The notes: generated by a model not told the origin, from the sequence alone. A DNA stretch of 20,092 nt from Porphyra umbilicalis (GCA_002049455.2 KV919349.1:1-20092); one strand, 5' to 3'; counted from the stretch's first letter, positions 8,704 through 18,415 are shown. Program-made: numbers and translations.

Positions 8704-11305
8704 TCACGGCGCGCCCGAGTCGAACCCCTCCGCCGCCAGCCCGACCGCCTCACACACCCACCGGCCGGCGCGGGCGGCGGCCGACCGGCGGGGCGGCGGC
8801 CGCGGCGCGGGCGCCCCGACCGCCGTCGACGCCGCCGCGACGTTTGCGCCGCCGCCGCCGCCGGCAACGGCGGCCGCGGCGGTCGACGCGCCGCCGCCTC
8901 CTCCAGTACCACCCCCGCCGCCGCCGCCGCCGTCGCCGCCGACGGGCGACACACCATCCGCGCCGCCAACCGAGGGCGGCGCCCCGACCCCCCCCCCCCC
9001 GACCGGCCGCCGGCTGCCACACGTCCATCCCCGCAAGCACAAACGCGTCGGCCGGCGGCGGCGGTGGCGGCGCGGGCACGATACCCTCCAATGCGCCCCC
9101 CGTCGCAGCCGACGGGGCGGCCGGCAGGGGTTGGTCCCCCCCAGCGTCCCCCCCCCCCCCCTCCGCACCGACGTCTTCCACACGTCCATCCCCGACGCGG
9201 CGTGCGCGCCCAGCAACGACTTGGCGGCATCGTCATAGCAAGCGTCGTCCTCCCCCCCCCCTCGGCGGCGGCGGCGGCGGCGGCGGCCGCCGCCGCTGCC
9301 GCCGCCGCCTGCTGACGCCGAAAACGAAACGCGACCCACCCCCCCAGCGGCGCCGCCACCGCCACGTACGCGCCCATGACGCCAATGGCGAGCCCCACAA
9401 ACACGCGCGGCGCGTAGCCCGAGCGCGCGACCACCAACAGCGTTTCGACGGTGAGGGCGGTCGTGCCGGCGAGCGCGCCGACCGCGTAGGGCGCGTCGTT
9501 GGCGCCCGCCCCAAAGAGCGCAAACGTGGCCACGTGCGTGCCCGCCGCCCGCCACCCCGCCGCCCGCACTTCCGCAACGGCGGTGAGGACAATGGCGAGG
9601 CAGGAGAGCCCCCCGAGGCCCGCCACGAGCACAAAGACGCCCACGCGGCGGGGCACCCACCCGCGTGGCGGCGTCGACGCGACCATGTAGGCGAGGGAGC
9701 CGACTTCGGGGAGCACGACGGCGACGGCGAGGAGCGCGTCGGCGGCGGTGGCGGGGTCGGGCGGCTCCGCCACCCCCCACAGGCCGACATCATAGACGGA
9801 TGCGAGGCGGGTGAGGAGCGCCGGCAGCGCGTTGGCGGCGGCCAAGGCGAGGGGCAGCGTCGCCGTCGCCACCCCCGACGACACATTGTTCAAAATGCCG
9901 ACCGGCAGCAGCAGCGTGCGCGTGCGCGTCGCCGCCGCGAGCGCCGCCTCCTCGGCGCTGCGCGGGTTCACCTCCCGCCCGCCGACGCCGACGAGGGTGG
10001 GCGGCAGGGCGTCGCGGGGGATGGCCTCCAAGTCCGCCTCGGTGGGGAGGGACACCTCGTCGGGGGCGCCGCCGCCCAAGCGGCGCCGCACGGCCCAGGT
10101 GGCCGACCAGACGCCGTCGGCGCCGGCGGTGAGGGGGTCCCCGCCGCCAACGACGGCGCCATCCACCTCCACCCCACCGAGGCCCGTCCGCGTGACACCG
10201 TCGCAGAGGCCCGCGTCGAGGACAAAGGCGCCGCGGTGGCCGGCGCACAAGACAAAGGTGATGGCGTCGAGCCAGCCGGTCGGCACCGCCGCCGCCGCCG
10301 CCCCGCCCGGCGGCCCGCCCGACGGTGGCGGCGCCGCGTCGGCCGCCGGCGCCGCGGCGCCCGCAACCACCCCCCCCCGCCCGTCGAGGCGCCACGCGGC
10401 GCCCGCCGGCACGGGCCCCCCCACGGCGTCGGCGCCAGCCGCACTTCCGCGTCCAAGGCGTAGCCCGCCCCCCCCCCGGCGCGGCGCCCAACCACCCCGC
10501 ATCTGCCAACAGGCCGGCCCCCAGGGACAACAAATCCCGCCGCGACGCGCGCACGGCGCGCGGCACCCCGTCGGCGCCCACAAAACTCACGACCGGCGTC
10601 CCCGCCGCCGCCGCAAAGGCGCATGAAAAGGTGGTTGGGCCACACGGGGCGGCCCCCCCCCCCCCACCATGGCCACCGCCGCCGCCGCCGCGCACTCCCC
10701 ATCAAGACACACCCCCGCGGTGCGGCGGGAGACGGCGAGCACCTCGTACTTGCCATTGACGCGCGCGACGGCGCCGCCGACAGAGTTGCGTTGCAGCCGC
10801 AACGCGGCTGCCACGTCGTGCGCGTACGGCACTGCCGCCGACGGGGCGCACGGGGGGCGGCCGGCGGGGGCGGCGAGCGTGTCGCGCGTCCGCCGCGTGG
10901 CGGGCGTGGCGACGCGCAGCGGCGTCGACGTGGCCGACGACGCGACGCGGCCCGCCGCGTAGGGCCAGTGGAGGTTGATGAGGGCGGCGAGGGCGGTCGC
11001 CGTCGCCCCGTCGGGCGCCGCGTAGGGGGGCGTGTCGAGCGCGTCGAGGTCGGGGAAGGCGCCGCACCGCCCCCCCGCGGACGTGAGGGTGGCGTTGGCG
11101 AGGCTGGACGTGTGCGCGTCGGGCACCGCGCACTGGAGGGCGCAGAGGGAGCCGAGGCGCCCATAGCCGGGGTGGCGGGGGGGGGGAACCGCACCACCGA
11201 CGCGCCGGCGGCGGGGTGGACGGCGGTCGCGAGCGCGGCAATGGCGGTGGCGGCGGCGGCGGCGGCGGCAACGGCCGCCGCCACCGCCGCCACCGACGTT
11301 TCCAT
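8704..11305 (-). CDS. Secreted-domain multi-pass membrane protein, frame broken at homopolymers
   Basis: ATG at 11305 sits in GCCACCATGG and opens a signal peptide (METSVAAVAAAV, then an Ala-rich core to about residue 30). An ectodomain follows to about residue 460, with cysteines in LCALQC, GRCGAF, GVCLDGEC, PCGPTTFSC, FVLCAG and GLCDG, and sequons NAT and NVS. About five or six hydrophobic segments lie between genomic 9920 and 9320 (GILNNVSSGVATATLPLALA; ADALLAVAVVLPEVGSLAYM; VGVFVLVAGLGGLSCLAIVL; HVATFALFGAG; VFVGLAIGVMGAYVAVAAPL). Then come FRFRRQQ, a poly-Ala run and a Gly/Pro/Ala-rich tail with GMDVW twice, ending at TGA 8706-8704. Seven frame changes are needed, each at a C/G run of 7-13 bases: 11177-11186, 10653-10665, 10468-10477, 10416-10422, 9252-9261, 9148-9160, 8988-9000. 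Six have the same sign (one base too few). Corrected length is about 868 aa. The stop overlaps a donor-like GTGAGT, so a further exon is possible. Family not recognised. Confidence 0.6.
9017..9193. repeat. Pair of 17-bp direct repeats in the membrane-protein tail
   Basis: The 17 bases ccacacgtccatccccg occur at 9017-9033 and 9177-9193, exactly 160 apart. On minus both encode GMDVW, in the two frames expected if one base is missing from the C run at 9148-9160. Confidence 0.75.
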
Positions 11306-11702
11306 GGTGGCGGGTGGGGGGGGGGGGGGGGGGGGGGTCCCACCCGCCCGCGCCTCGAGTCGAGGAGGGGGCGCCGCCGTGCCGTCCCGACGTCCGGTCG
11401 CGACCGGCGGCTGGCCGCCGCCGCCGCGCGCGCCGCGCGGCCGACCCACCGACGGGCGCGCCACCCGACGCGGTCGACCGACGGGGCGGCGGCGGCCACG
11501 CGGCCGGGACCGACCGAGGCGCGCCCCGCCGGCGGCGATGACGAGGACGCTCGGGGGGAGGCGTCCCACACGGTGGCCGGCGCGTGGCGGCGGGGGGGGC
11601 GGGAGAGCCGCGGCGGCGCAACGGCCGGCCCGGGGGGGGGCAGACGCCCACAGCGGTTGCCAGCGGGGCCGGCGCGGGCGGGGCGACGCCCACCGCCACC
11701 GC
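11306..11702. promoter_or_regulatory. Upstream region of the membrane-protein gene, with G22 tract
   Basis: A 22-base G run (11316-11337) lies ten bases upstream of the ATG, so the transcript would carry C22 in its 5' UTR if transcription begins beyond it. The rest to 11702 is GC-rich, with open frames on both strands that have no protein character. No other gene is seen. Confidence 0.4.
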
Positions 11703-11729
11703 TACTGTCCCTGACGCAATTCTGGATCA
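11703..11729 (+). repeat. Left terminal inverted repeat
   Basis: A 27-bp sequence starting TACTGTCCCTGACGC, exact reverse complement of 12885-12911. Identity ends abruptly on both sides: the outside flanks and the next inner bases differ. Confidence 0.92.
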
Positions 11730-11757
11730 GCGACGCAAAGCTGGATCACCGGAATCG
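11730..11757 (+). repeat. Left subterminal repeat of the element
   Basis: It reads GCGACGCAAAGCTGGATCA and on to GGAATCG. Its first part repeats the terminal repeat directly (GACGCAATTCTGGATCA against GACGCAAAGCTGGATCA, 2 mismatches in 17). The whole 28 bases also match, inverted and with a few differences, 12675-12703. Confidence 0.7.
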
Positions 11758-12192
11758 TCGATTCCAGCTCATTTGCCCGTCTTTTTACTGCTTTTTCTCT
11801 CTTCTTCGGCGCTGCTACAAAAATAAAACAGCGGTGGGGGAGAAAACATACCAACAGAAAGCCCAGAGGAAGGCACATCTTTTGCTGTCAAGGGTGCTCG
11901 TATGCTCGAAAAAAAACGGAGACGGTCGGGGTGGCGCGGAAGGAGGCCGTCCTTTCGGCGCTAAGTGCTCGTAACATTGCAGATCCGGCCGATCGATCGC
12001 GGTCGGGATCACAAACCGGTGATCCGGAGCAGTGATCGGGGGCCCTCCGCACGGATGGCACTCATCCGCGAGCGCGCACTTTCTCGCCGACGCGTGCACT
12101 CGTTGCTGCCAAGTGCCAGCCCGCGCGCCCTTTCCGTCAACACCCCCTGTCTGTGCCCGGGACAGCGGCCTGCGAGGTGGTGAGGTGCGGTG

Positions 12193-12525
12193 GTGCGGCC
12201 GCCGCGACGGCGCGCGCCGGCGTGGTGGCAGGGTGGGGCGGCGCGGCTACCGCGACGGCACCGACGACGCGCGCAGGTGTTGTCGCACGGTGGGGCGGGG
12301 CGACCGCCACGACAATACCGAGCGCCGTGCTGTGGTATGGTAGTGCGGCGCGTCCGCCCCCACGGCACCGACGAGGCGTGCCAGCGTGGTAGCAGTGTGG
12401 GGTGGCGCGGCCGCCGCGACGGCGACGACGAGGAGCGCCGGCGTGGTGGCAGGCTGGGGCGGCGCGGACGCCGCGAAGGAGCCACCGAGGCGCGCCAACC
12501 TGGCCGCAGGGAGGGGTGGGGCGGC
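12193..12525. repeat. Diverged minisatellite, about six units of 50-63 bp (mostly 57)
   Basis: Units begin near 12193, 12241, 12298, 12348, 12405 and 12462 with gcgcggcYaccgcgacgg-like sequence and end in gtggtRgcagggtggggcg-like sequence. Three of five steps are exactly 57 bp. On minus a frame gives a degenerate 19-residue APPHPATTPAR-type repeat, a consequence of the 57-bp period; this is not convincing as protein. Confidence 0.75.
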
Positions 12526-12674
12526 TCGGGTGATGGCGTAGTCCTGACGCGGGGGCAACGCGTCCTGTGTGCACAGGCATGGGGAGGCGAGCACGACCGA
12601 CCAACGCATCGAACACGATCGCCTGCTCCAATTGACGATCGTCCACAGTTGCCAAGTAGCCTACGAAATCAATC

Positions 12675-12703
12675 CGATTCGCCGTGATCCACAGTTGCGT
12701 CGC
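12675..12703 (-). repeat. Right subterminal repeat of the element
   Basis: Its reverse complement begins GCGACGCAACTGTGGATCA and ends CGAATCG, an imperfect inverted copy of 11730-11757. A shorter relative (tccacagttgc) lies about 40 bases inward, near 12645-12657. Unlike the left side, it is about 180 bases from the terminal repeat. Confidence 0.65.
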
Positions 12704-12884
12704 CCGTGTCACGGAAGGTCATCAATGAAACACAACTTCAAGCTACCAAAAGGACAAGAAGAACGAGACAAAAGGCAGCACATGCCGTAGACGAAAGAAA
12801 GCTCTCCTCAGCGCCTTCTCAGATCTGTCTTCAGATGTTTCCTCCGATGAGATCCAACAACGCTATCCTCCAGAGCAGTATTCT

Positions 12885-12911
12885 TGATCCAGAATTGCGT
12901 CAGGGACAGTA
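12885..12911 (-). repeat. Right terminal inverted repeat
   Basis: The exact reverse complement of 11703-11729. It is followed immediately by host-like CCGCCACCGACGC sequence. Confidence 0.92.
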
Positions 12912-13476
12912 CCGCCACCGACGCACTGGTCTGTGGCCGCGTCGTGCCGCGGCGCGTCTCTCGCGCGCCGCTACGAGCGGCTGCACGCGCAAGATCTCGA
13001 GGCGTCGGCCGCTTCCGCGCCAGCACATTTGCGCGACGGATCGTGTGCGCTCCAACGACGCTGATTGGCCTTTTCTTTGCCAATGGTTCCACGGGTCGAG
13101 TAATTAAGTAGCACCCCACAATAAACTGTCGTCTGACAATGTACGGGTCTGTCGAGGACGCTGTCTTGTGGCGCACATTACCCCATTCCATTGGTCATCC
13201 GCGTTTTCTCCGCCGCTCTGGGAAGCCCCCCAATCGCAGACGCGACGTCAAGGGCCCCCCTCCGTTGGCTCGTCACGCTGTCGCTGAGTGGATTGGCCAC
13301 TCTTGGTTTCTCCAAGCCGCCGAGCGCCAGCTCCCGAGCGGCGTTTTCGCCGCAGAGACCTCGCCCCCCGACGCCGATCGGCGAGGCTGCTGGCGGCGCG
13401 GCATTGACGGCGGCACGGCCCCGTCGACGACCGTTGCTTCCATTGGGCACCCTCCATAGCCGCCGTGGCGTCGTCA
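12912..13476 (+). promoter_or_regulatory. Upstream region of glutaredoxin-MsrA with six CCAAT boxes
   Basis: CCAAT or its complement ATTGG occurs at 13064-13068, 13080-13084, 13190-13194, 13230-13234, 13292-13296 and 13442-13446, all within 413 bases of the ATG. The first two face each other around CTTTTCTTTG. CCAAT boxes are NF-Y sites in eukaryotes. The region is less GC-rich than its surroundings, with an AATAAA at about 13121. No gene was recognised in it. Confidence 0.45.
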
Positions 13477-14000
13477 ATGCCCCCCCCCACCACGGCGCCC
13501 ACTGCTCGCACGGCACGGCGGCCGCCCGCCACCCGTGCCTACAAGACCGGTGCCGCGAGCGCGCCCCCGCCCCGCCTGCCCCCGCCCCTCATCCCATTGA
13601 CCGCCCTCGGGTTGCTCCTCGCCTGCCTCTGCGTCGTCCTCCCCCGCCCGGCGCTCCCCCCCTTCCCGTCGCTGCGTCGGCCCGCCCAGCCCGCCGTGCG
13701 CCCTGCTCCCCCCCGGTTGCCCACGCTGGCGGGCCCCCGCGCGATGGGCTCCGCAATGAGCTCCGCCACTGGCGGCGGCGGCGGCGGCGCCGCCACCGCG
13801 GCCGACGCCTTTGTGCGCTCGACGGTCGCCGCGCACCCGGTCGTTGTCTTTTCCAAGGTATGTTGAAGGGAGGGGGGTGTGGCGGAGGGTAGGAGGCACG
13901 CGACTGGTGCGCAGGCGGGTGGGTGCCGGTGCGGGGGGAACGATGGGTGCCCACGGCTTGGCGCCGGCGGGGGGTTGGGCGGGGACACCTCAACTGACGC

Positions 14001-14031
<31 letters not shown>

Positions 14032-15006
14032 GTATCGCCCCGCCCGTACCGTACCGCGTCTGTCCCCGCACCCCAGTCCTGGTGCCCGTACTGCTCGTCG
14101 GCCAAGCGCGCGCTCGCCGCGTCGGCGGACAAGGTGGCCGACGCGCCCGCCCCCCACGTCGTTGAACTCGACAGCCGCCCCGACGGGGCGGCCATCCAGG
14201 CGGCGCTCGCGCGGCTGACGTCCCGCCGCACGGTGCCCAACGTTTTTGTCGGCGGCGCCACGGTCGGCGGCGGGGACGATGTGGTGTCCCTCCACTCGTC
14301 GGGGGCGCTCAAGCAGATGCTCCGCGCCGCCCCGCAGACGCTGTCGGCGGCCAACGCGGCGGCGGGCGCCGCCGCCGTTGCCAAGGAAAAGAAATTGAGG
14401 GGGGCGACGGCCGCGCCCGGGGCGGCGGCGACGCCCGGCGCGGCAACGGCCGCGGCGGCCAAGGCGGCGGCGGCGGCGGCGGCCGGCGCAGCGTCGCCGC
14501 CGCCGCCCGCCGGCCTCCGCACCGTCCTCTTTGGCGCGGGCTGCTTTTGGGGGGTGGAACTCGCGTACGCGCGCGTGGTGGGCGTGACGGAAACGGCCGT
14601 CGGCTATGCCGGCGGCACCATCGCGTCCCCCTCCTACCCCGCCGTCTGCACCGGCCGCACGGGCCACACCGAAGTCGTGCGCGTCGTGCACGACCCGGCG
14701 GTCGTGTCCCTGCGGTCGCTCCTGGACGTCTTTGCCGACCGCCACGACCCGACGGTGCGGAACCGCGTCGGCAACGACGCGGGCACCCAGTACCGCTCGG
14801 CGGTGTACGTCGACACTGAGGACGAGGCGGCCGTCGTGCGCGCGTGGGCGGCCGACGTGGCGGCCAAGCGCAAAAAGGAGGTGACGACCGAGATCCGCGT
14901 CGGCGTCCCGTACTGGGCGGCCGAAGCGGAGCACCAGCACTACTTGGAGAAGAAGGGGCAAAAGGCGACCAAGGGCGCCAAGACCCCCATCCGCTGCTAC
15001 GGTTGA
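13477..15006 (+). CDS. Glutaredoxin-methionine sulfoxide reductase A fusion, probably organelle-targeted
   Basis: Exons 13477-13857 and 14077-15006, 436 aa. MsrA reduces methionine-S-sulfoxide in proteins; the attached glutaredoxin domain likely supplies electrons from glutathione. Residues 1-89 are Ala/Pro/Arg/Thr-rich with a hydrophobic stretch (LIPLTALGLLLACLCVVL), consistent with an organelle, probably plastid, targeting leader. The glutaredoxin domain spans about 105-210: VVVFSKSWCPYC with active-site Cys130/Cys133, then RTVPNVFVGGATVGGGDD (cis-Pro and glutathione-site region). An Ala-rich linker carries KEKKLRG. MsrA spans about 272-436: FGAGCFWGVE with catalytic Cys283, AVGYAGGT, CTGRTGHTEVVRVVHDP, GNDAGTQYRSAVYV, EAEHQHYLEKKG, and a C-terminal Cys434 (IRCYG) that could resolve the disulfide. 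The in-frame GTG upstream (13465) is rejected for ATG 13477; ATG 13744 (Met90) could start a leaderless form. Confidence 0.93.
13858..14076 (+). other. Glutaredoxin-MsrA intron (219 bp) with a T28 run
   Basis: The donor is AAG|GTATGT and the acceptor GCACCCCAG|TCC, in phase 0. Splicing joins VVVFSK to SWCPYC, completing the glutaredoxin active site. A run of 28 T (14004-14031) lies about 45 bases before the acceptor. Confidence 0.92.
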
Positions 15007-15308
15007 GGGGGGGGGTATACTCCAGGTGGTTGCGCCGCCTCGACGCGTTTTTTTTTTGTGTGGTTGCTTCTCGCGGCCGCCACCTCTGGGGTGCGTTTGG
15101 GGGCTGTTGTGTATGTTTTTTTTTTTTTCTTGTCTTGTGTGTTCTTTGACGCGCCGTAAACGTTTGTGTACAGCCTCTACCTGCGCGCTTGCTCGACGGG
15201 TGCGGCTGGGACCGCCCCCCCCCCCCCCGCCACCCCCACGGACCGCTGCGTGCACGGCAGTGTGCCTCCCGCCCCGCCCCCGCCCCCCCTCCCCTTCCCC
15301 CCCCCCCC
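15007..15308. other. Convergent 3' region between glutaredoxin-MsrA and NOP14
   Basis: About 300 bases between stop codons TGA 15004-15006 (+) and TAG 15311-15309 (-). The plus strand is T/G-rich (T9 at about 15049, T13 at about 15117), as expected for 3' UTR and polyadenylation sequence, followed by C14 and C9 runs near NOP14. No gene is seen. Confidence 0.5.
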
Positions 15309-17424
15309 CTACCACTTGTTTGGCAGCCCCGCCTTTGTCTTTTTCACCTGCTGCTTCCACGTGTGTTCCTGCTGCTCCAAAAACGCGCGCCCCGACCGCG
15401 CCGCCGCCGCGCGCGCGCCCGCCGCGGCCGCCGCCGCGCGCTCCCGCTCCGCCACCGCCGCCGCCGCGTGCCGCCGCACCTCCCGCGCGGCGCCGCGCGT
15501 CTCGCGGCGGAGGCGCTGCCGCACCGCCCGCGCCGCGTCGGCGGGGCCGCCGCCGCGGCTCCGCCGCCCCCCGTCGCCGCCGCCGCCGCTGTCCCCAGAG
15601 CGCGTCGCTCCAAAGCGCGGGTTCCGCAACGCCGGCGCCGCCCCGGCGGCCGACCGCTTGCGCGTGTAGAGGGCGAGGGGGGGGCGCCCGCCCGCCGCGG
15701 CGGCCGCCCAGGCGGTCAAGTCGGCGGCGACGGCGGCGGCGCGGGTGCCGACGGCCACCAGGGGGGGGGGGGGGGGGGGGGGCCGGGGGGGAGCCCCCGG
15801 ATGGCGGCGCCGAGGGCGCCCGCCGCCGCGGCCGCGGGCGCGAGGGCAACGTCCACGGCGGGGAGGGCGCCCCCATACCCAAAACCGGCGAGCAACTCGA
15901 CGGCGGCGGCGGCGCACGCGAGGAAGACGGGCGCGTCGGTGGCAGCGTCGGCGGCCGCCGGCACGGTCATGGGGAGGGTGAGCGCCGGCAGGGCCGGCGG
16001 CGCGTCTGCCCCCGCCGCCGCCGCGTCGCCGTCGCCACCACCCCCACCCGCCGGCACGCCGTCGTCGGCGGCCGCGAGCAGCTGGCGGCGGAGCTCCCCC
16101 ACCGGCGGCGGCAGCGCCGACGGGGCCGTGTATGGGTGCCCCCCGCCCCCCCCCCCCCCCGCAGCCGTCACGACCGCCACGGCAAACCGCACGGCCTCCC
16201 CCGAGTAGCGGTTGGCGGCAGACGCCAACTCGGCGGCCACCCCCGCCGCGTACGTTGCGACGGCCAAGTCGGCGGCGCCGACGAGCGGCGCCCACGTGAG
16301 GGCGCCGTTGAGGAGCACCGCCAGCGGCGACGTGACCGCGTGGCCGGCGTCACTCCCGGGAAAGAGGCGGGCGACGGCGCGGAGGGCGAGCAAATCCCCG
16401 GCCGTCCACGCCGACGCCAAGCCGCCGCCCCCGCCGCCGCCGCCGCCGTGCCGACCGCCCGTCGGCCCACCGCCCGCTGCGCCCATTGCCGCCGCGCCAC
16501 CGACGGCGCCCGCCGCGTCACAGGCGGCGAGCAGCGCCTCGTAGGCGCCGAGGACGCGGGCGCGCGCCCACGCAATCACCGTCGGCGGGTGGAGGGCGCC
16601 GAGCGCGTGCACCTGCGGCAGCAGGTGGTCCATCTCGGTCGCTGCCGCAGCGAGCGCGTCGGCGGGGGACGCCTTGGCGCCCGCGCCGCCGCCGCCGCCG
16701 TCACCGGCCGCCGCTACCGCCGCCGCCGCCGCCGTTGCCGCCGCCGCCAGCCCGTCGAGCCGCGCGAGCACCGTCCGCAGGAGCCCGTCGAGCCGCCGCC
16801 GGTTGTCCGCGTCGAGCGCGGGCGCAAAGCACACGCGCAGCCGACCGAGGACCGTCGCCCGCTGCGCCGCGGTGCGCCCCCGAAAGAGCGCCGCCAGCTC
16901 CGCCGCCGACGCGGGGCACGACGCAAAGGCGTAGGGCACGGCGTCGTCGCCCGCCGCGGCGGTGGCGGCGCCCGCCCGGCGGGTCGCGTCGGCAAGGACG
17001 GCCGCGTCGCCGTCGCCGCCGTCGCCGTCGTCGCTGTCCGAGGCGGTGCCGCTCGCCCACCCGCCGTCGCCGCCGTCGTCGAGGTCGTCGCCGCCCCGGT
17101 GGCGCCCGTCAACGGGCGTCACGCGGCCGCCGCCCCCCCCACCCCCGCCGTCGCTGTCGTCGCCCTCCTCGTCGGTGGAGAGGAAGGTGTCGGCGTCGCC
17201 GCCGTCAATGTTCATGCGTTTGAGGCGGAGGGCTTCGAGTTTTTGGAGGCGCCGCGCTTCCGCCTCGGCCGCCTCGGCTTCCGTCGGCAGGCGCTCGGTG
17301 GCCATGCCCTTCTTGTCCGCCTCGAGCACCCCGAGGAGCTTGGTATAGGCGCCGTCGGCGGGTGGCAGCGGGGCCGGCCCCGCCGCCGACGCGTCGGCCG
17401 CGCCGTCGCCGCCACCGCCACCGT

Positions 17425-17455
<31 letters not shown>

Positions 17456-17700
17456 CGCCGGTGGCAACCACAACGACAGCCCCGGCTGGCGCGCGGCGGC
17501 ACGCGCGGCGGCGGCCTTGGCGTCCGCCTCGGCCTCGGCCGCGCGGAGGAGGCCAAACACCTCGGGCAGCTCCGCGTCGAGGGCGGCGGTCGTCGTCTCA
17601 ACGTCGGCCTTGTCCCGCGCGCGCTGCGCTTTAAACGCCTTGGAGCGGGCCACAACCTCTGCCATCACCTCGGCGTGGGTGCGGCGGCGGCCGGGCGCCG

Positions 17701-17735
<35 letters not shown>

Positions 17736-18384
17736 CCACCGCCGTCGGCGCCAAAGTCGCCGCCCCCAAAGTTGGTCGCCGCCGTCAGCAGCTCCTCGTC
17801 CCCCTCCTCGGCGCCGCCCGACCGCCGGCCGCCGCGGCCGCCGACCGCCGCGGCAGAGGCGGCGGCCGCCGCCGCCCGCTCCCCCCGGCGCAGGCGGAGG
17901 AGCGCCGCCACCCCCGCCGCGTCCTCATCCTCCTCATCCCCATCCAGGCCGTCGGCCTCCTCCTCTGACGGCGCGTAATCATCGCGGAGGATGCTCACAT
18001 CCAACCGCCGGCCGCCGTGCGTTAGCACCTCCTCGTCCGCGTCGGCACCCCCCCCCCCCCCCCCCCCCCCCCGCCCAAAATGCGAGGCCGTATCGTCCCC
18101 CCCCCCCCCCCCTCCTCCCCATCCGACCCGAGGTTGAACCCGCCCGCGCGGCGGGAGCGCGCCCGCTGGTACCGCGCGAGCGCCACGTCCGACGGCGCCA
18201 CATCCCCGTCGCCCGCCGCCGCGCCGATGCGGCGGTCCGCAAACGTGTTGCGCTTGTGGCGGTGGGCAAACTCCACCGCCGCCGCCGCGGCGCGCGCGTC
18301 GGCGGCCGCCGCGCGCGTCGTGCCAACGTTGGCAACCACGTCGAGGTGCGCCGTCGATTTGGGGCGCTTGCGGCTGCCCGCCGC

Positions 18385-18415
<31 letters not shown>

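Larger units (their letters stand above)
11703..12911. mobile_element. Non-autonomous DNA transposon with TA-flanked terminal inverted repeats
   Basis: Bases 11703-11729 and 12885-12911 are perfect 27-bp inverted repeats. Both begin TACTGTCCCTGACGC read inward. The outer TA (11703-11704, 12910-12911) fits the TA target duplication of Tc1/mariner-type elements, leaving a 1205-bp element with 25-bp ends. The interior is less GC-rich near both ends (T-rich and A-rich stretches, AATAAA-like runs) than the host flanks, with a GC-rich minisatellite in the middle. No transposase or DDE/D motifs are visible in any frame; the best frame (minus 12712-12137) starts after two stops and is mostly minisatellite, so mobility would need a transposase from elsewhere. 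It lies between two divergent genes. Superfamily assignment rests only on the TA and end layout. Confidence 0.75.

Noticed and set aside
8704..8730. GGGGTTCGACTCGGG on minus, resembling a tRNA T-loop
   Set aside because: The flanking bases do not form the T stem, and no acceptor, D or anticodon arms are found.
12137..12712. Minus frame inside the element (TQLWITANRIDF and on)
   Set aside because: It begins at GTG just after two TGA codons, has no transposase motif and is mostly minisatellite repeat.
13879..15006. Single plus frame read through the glutaredoxin-MsrA intron
   Set aside because: The unspliced part encodes poly-Phe from the T28 run; splicing 13858-14076 restores the glutaredoxin active site.
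15026..17968. 980-residue plus frame opposite NOP14
   Set aside because: Low-complexity Arg/Ala/Pro sequence antisense to a recognisable NOP14.
18048..18072. 25-C run in NOP14 as a third frame break
   Set aside because: The frame [13 protein letters not shown] after the run is the same as [11 protein letters not shown] before it, so no net shift is needed.
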